Part shown: in pieces, positions 18,425 through 29,700 of the stretch
Position numbering within the stretch: position 1 is the stretch's first letter
How the letters are laid out: each line of letters starts with the position of its first letter
Assembly (NCBI GenBank): GCA_945887855.1
Contig: CAMCZP010000012.1
Span: 1-64,000 of the forward strand
Length of the DNA stretch: 64,000 nt
Direction: 5' to 3'
DNA from: Leptospira interrogans serovar Manilae
GTDB taxonomy: Bacteria; Spirochaetota; Leptospiria; Leptospirales; Leptospiraceae
The notes under the pieces: generated by a model
The model's database searches: none
Told to the model about the DNA's origin: nothing
The model's input: only the letters and a program-made list of their open reading frames with translations
Translations under genes and position numbers: made by a program

Positions 18425-18448
18425 TATATAAGTACTATTACTTATATA
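18425..18448. promoter_or_regulatory. Perfect palindrome in the divergent lipoprotein/htrA region
   Basis: TATATAAGTA (18425-18434), 4-nt spacer, TACTTATATA (18439-18448): 10-bp perfect arms. It lies 64 bp upstream of the lipoprotein gene and 197 bp upstream of htrA. A dimeric repressor site is plausible. Confidence 0.45.
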
Positions 18449-18644
18449 GAAATATTTTTAAGAAACAAACCTTCAACATACAAACCTTTTATTAAATTGA
18501 AAAATAGGGGATGGATTTATTTGTTTATTTTCCCGTATGGGTTTTTCCTATGAAGGGAACAAGTAAAAAGATTGACTGGTCAAATAGGTATGTAGAGGTC
18601 AGAGTATCTCCATTACTATTTGCATTTTTCTGGAGGAAAAATAA

Positions 18645-19793
18645 ATGAAGCTATCTAAAAAGAAGTATCTATTTGTTGGGATTTTTTTTACACTTTTAGG
18701 TACATTTTTATCACCAATATTTTTTCATTCAACAAATTCAACATTCTTCTTGCAAGCAGACCCAAAAAAAGAACTATCACCTGCTAAAACACAAGCAATT
18801 AGCTTAGAGACAGCATTTGGGGAAGTCTTTGATTCTGTATCACCTAGTGTTGTTTCTATTGCAACCGAGAAAACAATTAAATTTAATCAGAACCAATTTC
18901 CCTTTGACCCATTCTTTGAACCTTTCAATGGGAATGGAAGGGGACGGGAATTTAAACAAAAACAAAATGGACTTGGTTCTGGCGTGATACTAAATGAAGA
19001 AGGTTATATTCTTACAAACGAACATGTGATTCGGGAAATGGATAAACTCACAGTTAAACTTAAGAATAAAAAAACATACGATGCTAAATTAATTGGAGCT
19101 GATAAAACACTAGATATTGCTCTATTGAAAATCAAACCTAGCTCCAATTCAGAACTCACCGTAGCCACATTAGGCGATTCTTCCAAGGTTCATGTTGGAA
19201 ATTGGGCTATTGCTATTGGGGCACCATTGGGCTTTGAACAATCTTTTACTGTGGGAGTTGTGAGTGCAATTGCCAGGGGTGGGATAGATTCAAGTGGTGT
19301 TGGGTATATCCAAACAGATGCTGCTATAAATCAGGGAAATAGCGGTGGTCCTTTACTAAATATCAATGGGGAAGTCATAGGTATCAATCGAATGATTGCT
19401 TCCCAAAGTGGTGGATCTGTAGGGATTGGATTTGCTATACCGATCAACGATGCTAAAAAAATTGTTGAAGAATTGAAAACCAATGGAAAGATCAGAAGGG
19501 CATGGTTGGGGATTGGTTTGGATAGTATTACAGAAGAAGATATAAAAGAATTAAAGCTTATTGATTCTAAGGGAGCGGTTGTAAAGCAGATCATGGAAGG
19601 CTCTCCTGCCTCTAAAACAGGAATCCAAATCCAGGATGTGATAGTTAAATTGGATTCAAAAGATATTGAAACTCCTGAAGATGTAATTTCTTATGTGAGA
19701 GAATCCAAAATAGGCAAGAAAATTGACATAAAACTTCTTAGAGCCGGTCAGACAGTTCGTCTACAGGTGACAACTGCCGAAAGGCCTAATTGA
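18645..19793 (+). CDS. HtrA/DegP-like periplasmic serine protease
   Basis: 382 aa. The N-terminal hydrophobic segment (about 8-28) is an uncleaved anchor or signal peptide. A trypsin-like domain follows with catalytic His127 (TNEHVI), Asp157 (TLDIALLKI) and Ser233 ([10 protein letters not shown]), then one PDZ domain ([20 protein letters not shown]). A single PDZ makes it DegS-like in length. It degrades or refolds damaged envelope proteins. GGAGG is a strong ribosome site before ATG 18645. ruvB begins directly at its stop codon, an unusual tight operon. Confidence 0.95.
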   Translation: MKLSKKKYLFVGIFFTLLGTFLSPIFFHSTNSTFFLQADPKKELSPAKTQAISLETAFGEVFDSVSPSVVSIATEKTIKFNQNQFPFDPFFEPFNGNGRGREFKQKQNGLGSGVILNEEGYILTNEHVIREMDKLTVKLKNKKTYDAKLIGADKTLDIALLKIKPSSNSELTVATLGDSSKVHVGNWAIAIGAPLGFEQSFTVGVVSAIARGGIDSSGVGYIQTDAAINQGNSGGPLLNINGEVIGINRMIASQSGGSVGIGFAIPINDAKKIVEELKTNGKIRRAWLGIGLDSITEEDIKELKLIDSKGAVVKQIMEGSPASKTGIQIQDVIVKLDSKDIETPEDVISYVRESKIGKKIDIKLLRAGQTVRLQVTTAERPN

Positions 19794-20804
19794 TTGGCTG
19801 AAAGAATTTTTCAACCGGAAGACTCATCTACTGACGAGGATACCCTCAGACCCTCCAGTTTAGATGAGTTTATTGGCCAAAAAGAGATCCTAGAGAATTT
19901 AAAAATATTCATAGAAGCTACTAAAAAAAGAGAATCATCCCTAGACCATGTCCTCCTCTCTGGTCCACCGGGATTGGGAAAGACTACCCTTGCTGGTATC
20001 ATAGCAAAAGAACTTTCTTCAAACGTAACCATTACCTCAGCTCAGGTTATATCGAAAGGTGCAGACCTCGCTCGATTCTTAACACTTCTTAACGAGAGAG
20101 ATATATTATTTATAGATGAAATTCACAGTTTATCAAGAAACCTAGAAGAAATTTTATACCCTGCAATGGAGGATTACAAAATAGATTTAGTATTGGGAGA
20201 GGGAATCACTGCGCAGAGCGTGCAAATACCATTAAAAAATTTTACACTTGTAGGAGCAACCACACGTAGTGGAATGATAAGTGAGCCATTAAAAAATAGA
20301 TTTGGAATACAACTTAGGTTGCAATACTACACTGATGAAGAAATGAAACAAATTGTAGTACGATCTGCTGATATATTAAAATTAAATATTGATGAACAGG
20401 CCTGTTTGGAAATAGGCAAAAGAAGTCGTAAAACACCAAGAATCGCTAATCACTTATTAAAGAGAGTTAGGGATTTTGCAGATGTAAAAAATAATGGTTT
20501 TATCTCTTTGGATGTATGTAGGGATTCACTAATTCGGCTGGGGGTAGATGATCTGGGCTTAGATTCACTTGATAGAAATATTATGCAATCCATGATTGAA
20601 AGGTACAAAGGGGGTCCCGTTGGATTAAAATCTATTGCTGTTATCGTTGGGGAAGAGGAGCGTACGATTGAAGATACCTATGAGCCCTACCTTGTAAGAA
20701 TTGGACTAATCAATAGAACTCCTTCCGGTAGAGTTGTAACCAAGATGGGATATAATCACTTAAAAATGGATTCAAAGTATGAAGAAAGAAACTTTCTCTT
20801 CTGA
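19794..20804 (+). CDS. ruvB: Holliday junction branch migration helicase RuvB
   Basis: Hexameric AAA+ motor of the RuvAB complex, 336 aa. Seen: [18 protein letters not shown], Walker [10 protein letters not shown], Walker [10 protein letters not shown], sensor/arginine region [10 protein letters not shown] and the C-terminal winged helix ([16 protein letters not shown]). The start is TTG 19794, immediately after the htrA stop; it gives a normal RuvB N-terminus. Its end overlaps the TonB-like gene by 26 bp. ruvA and ruvC are not nearby. Confidence 0.96.
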   Translation: MAERIFQPEDSSTDEDTLRPSSLDEFIGQKEILENLKIFIEATKKRESSLDHVLLSGPPGLGKTTLAGIIAKELSSNVTITSAQVISKGADLARFLTLLNERDILFIDEIHSLSRNLEEILYPAMEDYKIDLVLGEGITAQSVQIPLKNFTLVGATTRSGMISEPLKNRFGIQLRLQYYTDEEMKQIVVRSADILKLNIDEQACLEIGKRSRKTPRIANHLLKRVRDFADVKNNGFISLDVCRDSLIRLGVDDLGLDSLDRNIMQSMIERYKGGPVGLKSIAVIVGEEERTIEDTYEPYLVRIGLINRTPSGRVVTKMGYNHLKMDSKYEERNFLF

Positions 20805-21705
20805 AATAAGTAATCTAACCGAAGATGAAAGACGACTATTTTTTTCATCTGCTTTTGTTATATTAATTTTATCATTAATTGTATCACATTTATTTACTAG
20901 AAATATGCTCTGGAAAATGATTGGAACGGAGAGTATTGTAGAATTAGAAAAAAATAATCTAACAAACGAAAAAGTATATAACGTACTACTGGAACAGGAT
21001 TTTAAAGATAAACAAAAAAAAGATGAGATCAAAGCCCTGTCAGATGAAGATGCAGCGGGAACAGGTGGGTTGACTGAAAAGCAAGGATTTCATACATCCA
21101 GTCCATTTTATGAATTTATGATGGGAGCTCTCCCGTCTTCTAAAAGTCCAGAACAAAAAGAAACCAAACCAAATGACAAAGAAGTAGATCTGTATGATGT
21201 TGGAATCTTTCATGCTGACCCAATGAGTAAGATCATTCCAAAGCCCAGCACCAACCCCACACAACAATCAGTGGGGGAGATGACTAAAATTCCATTTAAT
21301 TATAGGTTTGAGCAGGATTTTTTATTTAGGTGGGATGGTTCAAAAGTTATTTCACTGCCCCGTAAACAATTGGCAGGGTATCATTATTTTAAAAATATGC
21401 TGAGAAAAATTGAAAATAGTTTTTATCCACCCGGAGGCGGAAATTATGCCTATCGAGATATGGCAGGTACAGTGGTTCGAGAAGGGATACTTCCCGGTGA
21501 AGTAAAAGTCCAATTTCTTTTAAATGATATAGGAGATGTGATAGATGTTAAACTTATGGCAGGTCAGGGTCAAAAAATTGTTGAAAATGCCTGCATTGAG
21601 TCAATTAGAGGACAAAATTTTGGAGTAGTTCCCCCAGAAGTTCGTGAAAATGGTTTGATATTTGGAATAAATTTTGTATTTCCAGATATTTTGCGATATA
21701 GATAG
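20779..21705 (+). CDS. TonB-like C-terminal domain membrane protein
   Basis: 308 aa with one membrane helix (about 20-45), a long hydrophilic, Lys/Glu/Pro-containing periplasmic spacer, and a C-terminal domain at about 200-305 that fits the TonB/TolA-C pattern ([35 protein letters not shown]). Predicted to link inner-membrane energy (ExbB/ExbD-type, a pair lies at 54-55 kb) to outer-membrane proteins. It overlaps ruvB by 26 bp. The assignment is from the fold pattern, so a generic envelope protein is the alternative. Confidence 0.68.
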   Translation: MKKETFSSEISNLTEDERRLFFSSAFVILILSLIVSHLFTRNMLWKMIGTESIVELEKNNLTNEKVYNVLLEQDFKDKQKKDEIKALSDEDAAGTGGLTEKQGFHTSSPFYEFMMGALPSSKSPEQKETKPNDKEVDLYDVGIFHADPMSKIIPKPSTNPTQQSVGEMTKIPFNYRFEQDFLFRWDGSKVISLPRKQLAGYHYFKNMLRKIENSFYPPGGGNYAYRDMAGTVVREGILPGEVKVQFLLNDIGDVIDVKLMAGQGQKIVENACIESIRGQNFGVVPPEVRENGLIFGINFVFPDILRYR

Positions 21706-21830
21706 TGAAAGTATAGATTTTGAAGGAATGATTATAAAAAGCCGAAAATTAATAATAATAGTTCTAATTAAGCAAGAACTTCTTTAAAGTTAGTTTCTCT
21801 AAAATTATTGAACCTAGATTGGAGTATTTC

Positions 21831-24167
21831 ATGTACAATAGAAGAGTCAAAACTCTCTTAGTAGTAACCTTATTTATATATTTTGTATCACCTGTTTATT
21901 CAGAAAAAGTTTTAGAACTCAACTCGGAAGAAAAGCAAATTAGAAAAGATAAACTAAAAAAGTTTAATCGTGAGACATTTGTAAATAGATCAAATGAAAA
22001 AGCAGACGATGAAACAAAAAAAAATGACATAGATACAGGAAAAAAAATCGCTCTTTTGCAGAGTACAAATGAAAAGGAATCTTTCGTCAGGGGTGTTAGG
22101 ATAAAAAGGTATGAAATAAAAGAAGATGGAAAATTCGGAGGAGATATATTAGAATTTTCTGATTCAGTTTCTTTTGGACATATAAATACAATAGTAAGAA
22201 TAGTTACGGGATATATTAAAGAAAATTATAATTATTCAGTAGAGGATTCCGAGTTATTAGCTTTGTATATGGTTTATTATAACCTAAAGCATCGTCAGGA
22301 TGATTCCTATTTTTTAAAAACTTTTTCAAATCCATTAACATCCAATATCTCCAAAGAAAAAATCGGACTTGATGAAAACTTTGAAGAATGGAAAGGCCAA
22401 ACTCAGTTTATAATTCCACTTGAAAAAAATGTCTTGAAAAACGGTGGCTTAGACATTGCAACTTTTGAAGTAGAAGACCAAGTAAATACAGAATTAGAAT
22501 TCCAAAAAGATGGTAGTGAAACCAAAAAAAAATATAATAATATGCAAAGTAAAAAGATAAAAGTTGAGAAAGAGGAAAGTGAAAAAAAATTAATATCTAC
22601 AAAGAATAGAGAAGTTGAAATCATTGAAAAGAAAAAATCTACAGAAGATAAACTCACAGAACTTTCAAAAGATCCTGAAAAATACAAAGGTGAAATTGAG
22701 AAATTAGAATCTGAAAAGAATAAGCAAGCAGAAGAAATTAACAAGCTAGAAGTAGAAAAAAAGCAATTTGCAAACAAAGCTGTTCAGGTTACACAAAGAG
22801 AGGAAATGAGAAAGGTTGGAATTACAAATGAAGATGATTACAAAGAAGCTGTAAAAAACAAAAAATTACCGGAAGTTTATTATGACCCATCTACATTGGA
22901 AGTTAAAACTAAGGGAACACCATCTATAGATGGAACAAAAGGAATATCCGGGCTTGGGCTAAAGGATAAGAACAGTGGAGCTAATTCATCAGGAACTTCC
23001 CAATCTGACAAAAATAAACAACCTGAAACCTATTCTGGATCTGCCAATTCAGTTGGTATACCAAAATGGAAAAATAAAAGTGTAGCTTCTGAAAAAGAAG
23101 GAGATCGGGCTGACAAAGACTATTTAAGCCAAATGAGTGGAGATTCTAACCAAGAAATAGGTGGTAGTTCAACTTATGGAAAAAATAAACAACTTGGTAC
23201 TGATATAAATAATAAAAATGATCAAAATTCTGCTGCTAATTCAAACAGAAATTCATCTTCTAATAATCCCAATTTATCAGGTAGTTCTGGTTCTGTAAAT
23301 TCTGACACTAATTCCTTAAATAAATTTAATAATAAAAATTCTAATAGTAATGATGTTGCAGCAGGTAATCTAAATTCTCAAAATTCTTCATTATCTAGTA
23401 ATAATCAAAATTCAAATGAAGTATCTAACAATTCGGGAACTAAAAATGATAATAAAAATAGAAACAATAATTCCTCATCTGTATCACCTAAAATAACAAA
23501 TCCATCTAACAATGCTAACTCAGCTGATTATCTTGGTAAAAATTCAGAAAATTCAGATTTAAATGGATTAGGTGGAAATAGATCATCAAAAAATAATTTC
23601 AATGTAACACAAAAGAGAGATGGAGAGAAATCAGACTCAGTTCGCGGTGCAACTCAGGCTGAAATAGAAGCATCAAAAGGACTTTTAAAATATGCAGAGG
23701 AACCCAAGAAAAAAATTATAGTTAAGATAGTAAATGATTACAATGTAGCATTTCGTTTAGGCCAACTTAATATAGCAGCCAGAGAATTTATAAAAGGCGG
23801 GAGTACAGGTTTTTTAGTTATAGGTAAAAAGTTACCAATTAAGAGTGAAGATTTATCATTATTCTTATTAGATGCACAAAATTTTGAAATTAAAGCAACT
23901 GCAAACAATGTAAGTCTACATAAAAACTCTCCATTTTTATATTATTATGAAAAAATAATTGTTTATGAAAAATATAAAGATTCTGTTTATTTAACTCAAT
24001 TTAATATGAATTTAGAATTTGAAATGAGAAGTCCTGAACCAATTGATCCTGATACAAATATAACCATTGAAGGTGATTTAGTATCACTATTGAAATATAT
24101 ACCAGAAGAGAAAACTTTTAAAACAATAAATTACAATAGAAAAGATTTTACAAAATTACCTGAATAA
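21831..24167 (+). CDS. P83/100 family spirochaete protein
   Basis: 778 aa from ATG 21831, preferred over the upstream TTG 21819 because GGAG (21821-21824) is 6 nt before it and the product starts with a clean signal peptide (MYNRRVKTLLVVTLFIYF, cut near YS-E). The conserved N-terminal domain matches Borrelia P83/100 as I recall it: TGYIKENYNYSVEDSELLA, then WKGQTQFIIPLEKNVL (about 187-202). A charged coiled coil follows (about 215-325), an Asn/Ser-rich linker (about 440-600), and a C-terminal domain (about 610-778). It is exported and probably surface or periplasmic; function unknown in all spirochaetes. First gene of an operon with EVE, bshB1 and the BshC-like gene. Confidence 0.8.
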   Translation: MYNRRVKTLLVVTLFIYFVSPVYSEKVLELNSEEKQIRKDKLKKFNRETFVNRSNEKADDETKKNDIDTGKKIALLQSTNEKESFVRGVRIKRYEIKEDGKFGGDILEFSDSVSFGHINTIVRIVTGYIKENYNYSVEDSELLALYMVYYNLKHRQDDSYFLKTFSNPLTSNISKEKIGLDENFEEWKGQTQFIIPLEKNVLKNGGLDIATFEVEDQVNTELEFQKDGSETKKKYNNMQSKKIKVEKEESEKKLISTKNREVEIIEKKKSTEDKLTELSKDPEKYKGEIEKLESEKNKQAEEINKLEVEKKQFANKAVQVTQREEMRKVGITNEDDYKEAVKNKKLPEVYYDPSTLEVKTKGTPSIDGTKGISGLGLKDKNSGANSSGTSQSDKNKQPETYSGSANSVGIPKWKNKSVASEKEGDRADKDYLSQMSGDSNQEIGGSSTYGKNKQLGTDINNKNDQNSAANSNRNSSSNNPNLSGSSGSVNSDTNSLNKFNNKNSNSNDVAAGNLNSQNSSLSSNNQNSNEVSNNSGTKNDNKNRNNNSSSVSPKITNPSNNANSADYLGKNSENSDLNGLGGNRSSKNNFNVTQKRDGEKSDSVRGATQAEIEASKGLLKYAEEPKKKIIVKIVNDYNVAFRLGQLNIAAREFIKGGSTGFLVIGKKLPIKSEDLSLFLLDAQNFEIKATANNVSLHKNSPFLYYYEKIIVYEKYKDSVYLTQFNMNLEFEMRSPEPIDPDTNITIEGDLVSLLKYIPEEKTFKTINYNRKDFTKLPE

Positions 24168-24169
24168 TA

Positions 24170-24637
24170 ATGAAAAACTATTGGTTATTTAAATCCGAAC
24201 CAGATGTATTTTCAATTGATGATTTAATAAAGCTACCTCAATCTAAAAGCTCTTGGGAGGGAGTCAGAAATTACCAAGCTAGAAATTATTTACGGGATAC
24301 TGTTAAATATAATGACCAAGTTTTTTTTTATCATAGTAGGATAGAGCCTATAGGAATAGTTGGAATTGTTGAAATTTGTAGAGAAGGGTATCCTGACACT
24401 TTTGCTTTTGATAAAAATAGCCCATATTATGACACTAAGAGTGACCAAACTAAACCCACATGGTTTATGGTGGATGTTGTTTTTAAGGAGAAATTTGAGC
24501 CTTTGATTCCACTGGCAGAATTGAGGAAGCATAGAGAATTAGAAAAGATGATTTTACTCCAGAAAGGTTCAAGGCTCTCTATCCAACCAGTATCAGAAAT
24601 CGAATTTAAATTTATAAATAAATTGAGAAGCAAATGA
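24170..24637 (+). CDS. EVE domain protein (THYN1-like)
   Basis: 155-aa single-domain EVE protein of the PUA-like fold, a class that binds modified bases in RNA or DNA. Signature segments: YWLFKSEPDVFSIDDL, SWEGVRNYQARNYLRD, FFYHSR and a central PTWFMVDVVFKEKF. Length equals the stand-alone bacterial form. It starts 2 bp after P83/100 and overlaps bshB1 by 4 bp. Ligand and role are unknown. Confidence 0.9.
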   Translation: MKNYWLFKSEPDVFSIDDLIKLPQSKSSWEGVRNYQARNYLRDTVKYNDQVFFYHSRIEPIGIVGIVEICREGYPDTFAFDKNSPYYDTKSDQTKPTWFMVDVVFKEKFEPLIPLAELRKHRELEKMILLQKGSRLSIQPVSEIEFKFINKLRSK

Positions 24638-25308
24638 ATATTGCCTGTGTAGGTTCACATCCTGATGATATAGAATTGGCAATGGGCGGGACGATTCTTA
24701 GGATGAAACAAAAAGGCCATAGAATTGTACTACTTGATCTTTCAGATGGTGAGCCCACTCCTCATGGTTCAGTTGAGATACGAAAATTTGAACGAATGAA
24801 ATCAGCAGAAATACTTGGAGTAGAAAGGTTTACATTAAAAAATAAAAATAGATATATTTTTGATACTATAGACTCAAGAGAAGAATTAGCTGAGTATTTT
24901 AGAGAGATTAAACCGGATATAATATTTACACATTTTGAATATGATGTTCATCCTGATCATATTAGTGCCTCAAGTATTACAGATGCTGCTAGATTTTATT
25001 CAAAACTTACTAAGTCTGATATTAAAGGTGAGCCATTTTTTCCAAAAAAAGTTATCTATTATTTCCCAAATCATATTCATTTAAATATTTTACCATCTTT
25101 TTGTATAGATATATCAAAATGTATGGACTTAAAATTAGAAGCTTTACATTCATATGAATCTCAATTTATAAAAAAAGGGGATGGTATTGTACTTCGAGAA
25201 ATTACTGCTGTTAATAAATATTATGGGATTAGAATTGGTAAAGAATATGCCGAACCATTTATTTTAAGGGATACCCTTGATTTAGATTTTTATAAAGAAT
25301 TGATTTAA
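24634..25308 (+). CDS. bshB1: Bacillithiol biosynthesis deacetylase BshB1-like (PIG-L family)
   Basis: Zinc-dependent LmbE/PIG-L deacetylase, 224 aa. The metal motif is SHPDDIELAMGGT, with LDLSDGEPTPHGS, a C-terminal HPDH metal His motif (VHPDHISAS), and ALHSYESQF. In the bacillithiol pathway BshB1 removes the acetyl group from GlcNAc-malate to give GlcN-malate. The BshB1 assignment rests on sequence pattern and on the next gene, which looks BshC-like. It overlaps the EVE gene by 4 bp (ATGA). Confidence 0.82.
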   Translation: MNIACVGSHPDDIELAMGGTILRMKQKGHRIVLLDLSDGEPTPHGSVEIRKFERMKSAEILGVERFTLKNKNRYIFDTIDSREELAEYFREIKPDIIFTHFEYDVHPDHISASSITDAARFYSKLTKSDIKGEPFFPKKVIYYFPNHIHLNILPSFCIDISKCMDLKLEALHSYESQFIKKGDGIVLREITAVNKYYGIRIGKEYAEPFILRDTLDLDFYKELI

Positions 25309-25319
25309 AATGAGAAAAT

Positions 25320-26708
25320 ATGATTAAAGAAATATTATGGAATTATAACAGTGAAGATATCAAAGTAAAAATTCATAATTATAAACAACAGAGTAGAATT
25401 CCAGAGGGAATTAGTGCTGAAGAATATAAAAATATAAAAAAAGAAATTTATGAGTTTATAGAAGATAGCACTAAGAACAAAATTTCTGAAAAATCAATTT
25501 ACATAACAGGACATCAACCAGAACTTTTTCATCCAGGGATATTATCAAAAGATTTAATACTTAATAAGCTATCAAAAAAACACAATGCATTTCCAATCCA
25601 TCTTGTAGTTGATACAGATATTTTTGAATTTAATTACTATTATCCTAAACATAAATTAGACAGCTTTTCATTGAAAAATTTTGATTACCATCAAAATAAA
25701 ATTTTCTTATTTGAAGAATTAAATATTGAAAAAAGAAAAGAGTTTTTACAAATTCTTAAAAATCAATTAGTAGATTTAGAAATTTTTTTTACTGATGATG
25801 ATTATGAGTTTTCTAAAAAGTATATCACTGAGTATATTAATCAATTAAATATAGGTGAAAAAATTTATAAAATCAATCAGAATATTAGAAAAATGTATCT
25901 CTCAGAAAATCATATATTCATACCTTCAATTAATTTAAGTGATTTTATAAAATTAAATAGTTTTAAGAAATTTGTTGAAATTATTTCAAATCGATGTGAT
26001 GAATTTATAACAGATCATAATTTCTCTTTAAAGGAATATCGTACAGAGCATAAAATTAAAAATCATGCTCAACCAATTCCTGATTTAGAAGAAGGCGAAC
26101 TTCCTTTTTGGGAATTAGATATAGAAAATGGTGTTAGGAAATATGCAAGATTTCCATATTCTAGCAATGTAAATTACTCTCCAAGAGCAATTACAAATAC
26201 AATGTTTATAAGGCTTTTTGTCTGTGATTTCTTTATTCATGGAAAAGGAGGGGGTAGGTATGAATTGATCTCAGATAAAATTATTAAAAAATTTTTTAAG
26301 ATAGATGGTGCACCTTATAGCATTGCTTCTGCAACCCAACATGTTCCAGTTAATAAAAATATAGAAACATCTCAATACACTCTAAATGATATCAATAAAA
26401 TATTAAGAGAGATTGTATATTCACCTGAAAAATTTATAGATCCCTTAAATTCCCTCGTAATAGAAAAAAAAAGTATCCAGGAAAGATTTAAAAATCCTTC
26501 TGAAGATAAGAAAAATTTAAACACATTGATAACTGAAGTGAATCAAAAACTTTTAGTAGAAGTTAAAGATAAGCAAGAGTACTATGAGTCTTTAAAAGAA
26601 AAACTTCCCGTATTAGAGGGAAATAAAGAATGTTTTGAAAATAGGACTTACCCATTTTTTTATTATAATATTAAATTATTAGATGAAGAGATTGATAAAT
26701 ATCTTTAG
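25320..26708 (+). CDS. Divergent BshC-like cysteine-adding enzyme (putative)
   Basis: 462 aa, shorter than typical BshC (about 540). Segments that resemble BshC are TGHQPELFHPGIL (compare TGQQ..LF.GP), a following Lys-rich helix then PIHLVVDTDIFEF, and near the C-terminus HGKGGGRYELISDKII with GAPYSIASAT (compare GPGE...P...SAT). BshC is thought to add cysteine to GlcN-malate to finish bacillithiol. Position directly after bshB1 supports the call. No bshA is in the window. It is very AT-rich. Its stop overlaps the convergent giant gene by 4 bp. Confidence 0.58.
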   Translation: MIKEILWNYNSEDIKVKIHNYKQQSRIPEGISAEEYKNIKKEIYEFIEDSTKNKISEKSIYITGHQPELFHPGILSKDLILNKLSKKHNAFPIHLVVDTDIFEFNYYYPKHKLDSFSLKNFDYHQNKIFLFEELNIEKRKEFLQILKNQLVDLEIFFTDDDYEFSKKYITEYINQLNIGEKIYKINQNIRKMYLSENHIFIPSINLSDFIKLNSFKKFVEIISNRCDEFITDHNFSLKEYRTEHKIKNHAQPIPDLEEGELPFWELDIENGVRKYARFPYSSNVNYSPRAITNTMFIRLFVCDFFIHGKGGGRYELISDKIIKKFFKIDGAPYSIASATQHVPVNKNIETSQYTLNDINKILREIVYSPEKFIDPLNSLVIEKKSIQERFKNPSEDKKNLNTLITEVNQKLLVEVKDKQEYYESLKEKLPVLEGNKECFENRTYPFFYYNIKLLDEEIDKYL

Positions 26709-29700
26709 TCAACTAGGAAACAATTTGTACTCATTCTATACCCAATATAAGTAGTTTCTTTCTTTTCCATATTTTTTAATAATTTTATAGAATTTACAAA
26801 TCTAGATTTTATATTTACAGGATAATCATAGTTATTTAAGAATTCTTTATAAAATAAGATAGGATCTGTTTCATTGTATTGAGGTGTAAATGAGTATAAA
26901 ATTTGCCCTTTGTGAGAAGATTCTATTGTTTGGATAATTGAAAAGAGATCTTCTTTGTTCAAAGAAGTTTTATATAGATCTGAGTTTGCTAGGAGCAAAA
27001 TACCATTTTCAATTTTAGGAAAATTAGATTTGGAAAATTCTAAATTATCTAAATACATAGTTTTTTTATCTTTAAGGTAGAGCTTTTGAGATAGGTAACT
27101 AATTTTAGTTTTACTTTGTATCTCATTTTTGTATAATTCTATTCTCTCTAGTTTGTTAATTAAAGCTCTACTTTGGTCATTCGATTGATACATGCTGGTA
27201 CTGAATTTATTTTCGAAAAGTGAAATAAACTTTTGAGGCTCGTTAGAAATCAAAAGATCGGGACTATGGATAATAAAAAAATTATCTTCTTCTTTATACT
27301 CTATAGGAATTTTTAGTAAATATGAGCTAAGATATAAATATGTTCTTTTTTTCTTATCTAAAAGCAAAATTTTTCTTAATTTAGTTTCTAAGAATTCTCT
27401 GAGAATTGGTGAGCTTCCTGACTTTGATATTGAATTGTAGTATAAGAATGTATCATTTCTTATCTTCAAGCTTTCATTTGCAATTATCTTACCAGTTATT
27501 ATTGAGTCTGCTATCTTTATTTTTATAATATCTTTTCCAAATGGGAAAAGTGAAATAATAGATTGACCGGTGGGAGTTTTTTGGACTAATTCCAATGAAA
27601 CCTGTTGAATTGTAGGTAGGTCTTTAAATTTAACTCCATTGGGAAAAAATCTCTCATTGAAAATGGATAGCTTATCTTTATAAATTGATATATCATAAAA
27701 TAGTGATGTGGAATCTAGATTTAAAGCTAATTTTTGAATGAGATTTATTAAGTCATTGAGTTCTCTTTTATGATATGATGTAAATGATTCTTCATTTTTA
27801 AGTTTTATAAATGTATTTAGATATACATAACTATTTTTTGGATTATATTTAATTTTATCGAATAAGTTTAAATATTCATTGGTAGAATTATTATTATAAA
27901 TATTCGAACTTAAAAATAAATTTTTTATCTTTAGACTTTCATACTTATTTTTGATATAGTCGTCTAATAAATGATTTTGATATTTTAGATTAAAAAAATC
28001 TAAAACTAGGTTAGATGTCTTATTATCATTTCTGTTTATTGCACTTTCTGCATATACCAATAATAGATTAGCAGATATTTTTGAATCGATTCCATTTTCA
28101 GGATGAAGTAAAGTAAAGACCATTTCGGTAATTTCATTTTCTCTTTGGTTTGAAAAGGATTTTGAAAAAATATAAAATAAAATTAATTTATCTTTTAAAT
28201 CAAGTTTGGAATAAAATGTGCTTCCAGAGACTAATTTTTTGTTGAATAAAATAGAGATAGGAAAATTTTCTCCTATCTCTAAACGTAAATAACTTTTATA
28301 TATATTATTTCTAAATGAATCTAATGACGATTTATCATTCTTAGACTTATTACTAATTTGATCAAAATTTCTATTTACGATGTCAAAGTATATATTTTCT
28401 TTTGGATCAATTTTTAAATTTGTAGGTATTCCTATTAATTTCGAAATTAAATAAATTTCTTCTTGAAACGAAGAGTATATATTTAATTCATCTTTCTCTA
28501 ATTGTAGTAAAGATAATTTATTTAAAAAATAATTGGCTTCATCAAAGTGATAATTATTTATAAAAAATTTTATATTATTAGTTAAAAATAGAAATTCATC
28601 TTCCGTAGATTCTTGTAGATTAAATTCTTCATGCTCCTTATAAATTTTTTGATATAAATCATTAGCATAATTTTCATAATAATTAAGACTATTAAGGATA
28701 TTGATGCGGATATTTAGATCTATAGATGAATCTTTTAATAAATTAGAGATTGATTTAACTTTATTATAACAATTATTAAATTTAAAAATATAACAATATC
28801 TTATTTCCTCCTTTTTTATTCTTAATTTCTCTTCTTTAGATTTATATTTAGTTAAAAGATTATTGAAAAAATCTTCATATGAATGATTTTTAATCTCCTT
28901 TGCATATAGCCTGGCTAGTATTAAGTCTATATCTAGTTTTTCTTTTACTTCTAGATTATTTTGATCTATTGATTTTATAGTGCGAATTGCTTCCTTATAT
29001 TGGTCAGTGTGTTCTAATTTAAAAGCTGAATTGAGTATTTCTTCTATTTTTAATTTTGATTCTTTTTTTGAACCGAATTTAATATTATAACCATTGAAAG
29101 AATAACTAATATCTTTAAAATTACTCATTCTTAAAAAAATTCCTATAAGATTAGATTCTTTAGGATAGGAGTTTAAATGGATTGATGGAATAAAGTAGTC
29201 ATTTTCAATATTATTTTTTAATGTGAATGATTTTGAAGATGTCTGAAATAAATCAGAAAAAATCTTATTTTTAAAATCAACCTCTATATTATATCTGTCA
29301 TACAAATTATCTATTTGTTCTATTTTATTTTTTTCAGAATATAAAGTAACATTAGAATTTCTCTGACTTTCTATGTCCTGGTAAGAAAAAAATAATGATT
29401 TATTCGTACTTTCTAAATATTGTAAAATGGATTTATCAATTTCATTAATATCAATATAAATAATTAAGTTATCAACTTCTCCTTTGATGACTGAATCTAA
29501 TTCTTCATTTGAAATTGCCTGATTACATGAATATTTATATAAATACTTATTATTCTTACCAAAAAAAAGATAGTAGTTATCAAATTTAGTAATTGAAATA
29601 GAATTTTTAGGTATATTTCGAAGTGATTTAGGAAATTTTAAATAATAAAACCTCTCATTTGTATTGATAAATTGGTTTAGATGATTATTAAAATTTTCAT

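Noticed and set aside
22403..22777. 124-aa open frame on the minus strand inside the P83/100 gene
   Set aside because: It is the antisense of a low-complexity coiled-coil region; the composition is Ser/Phe-rich as expected from the reverse of Lys/Glu codons.
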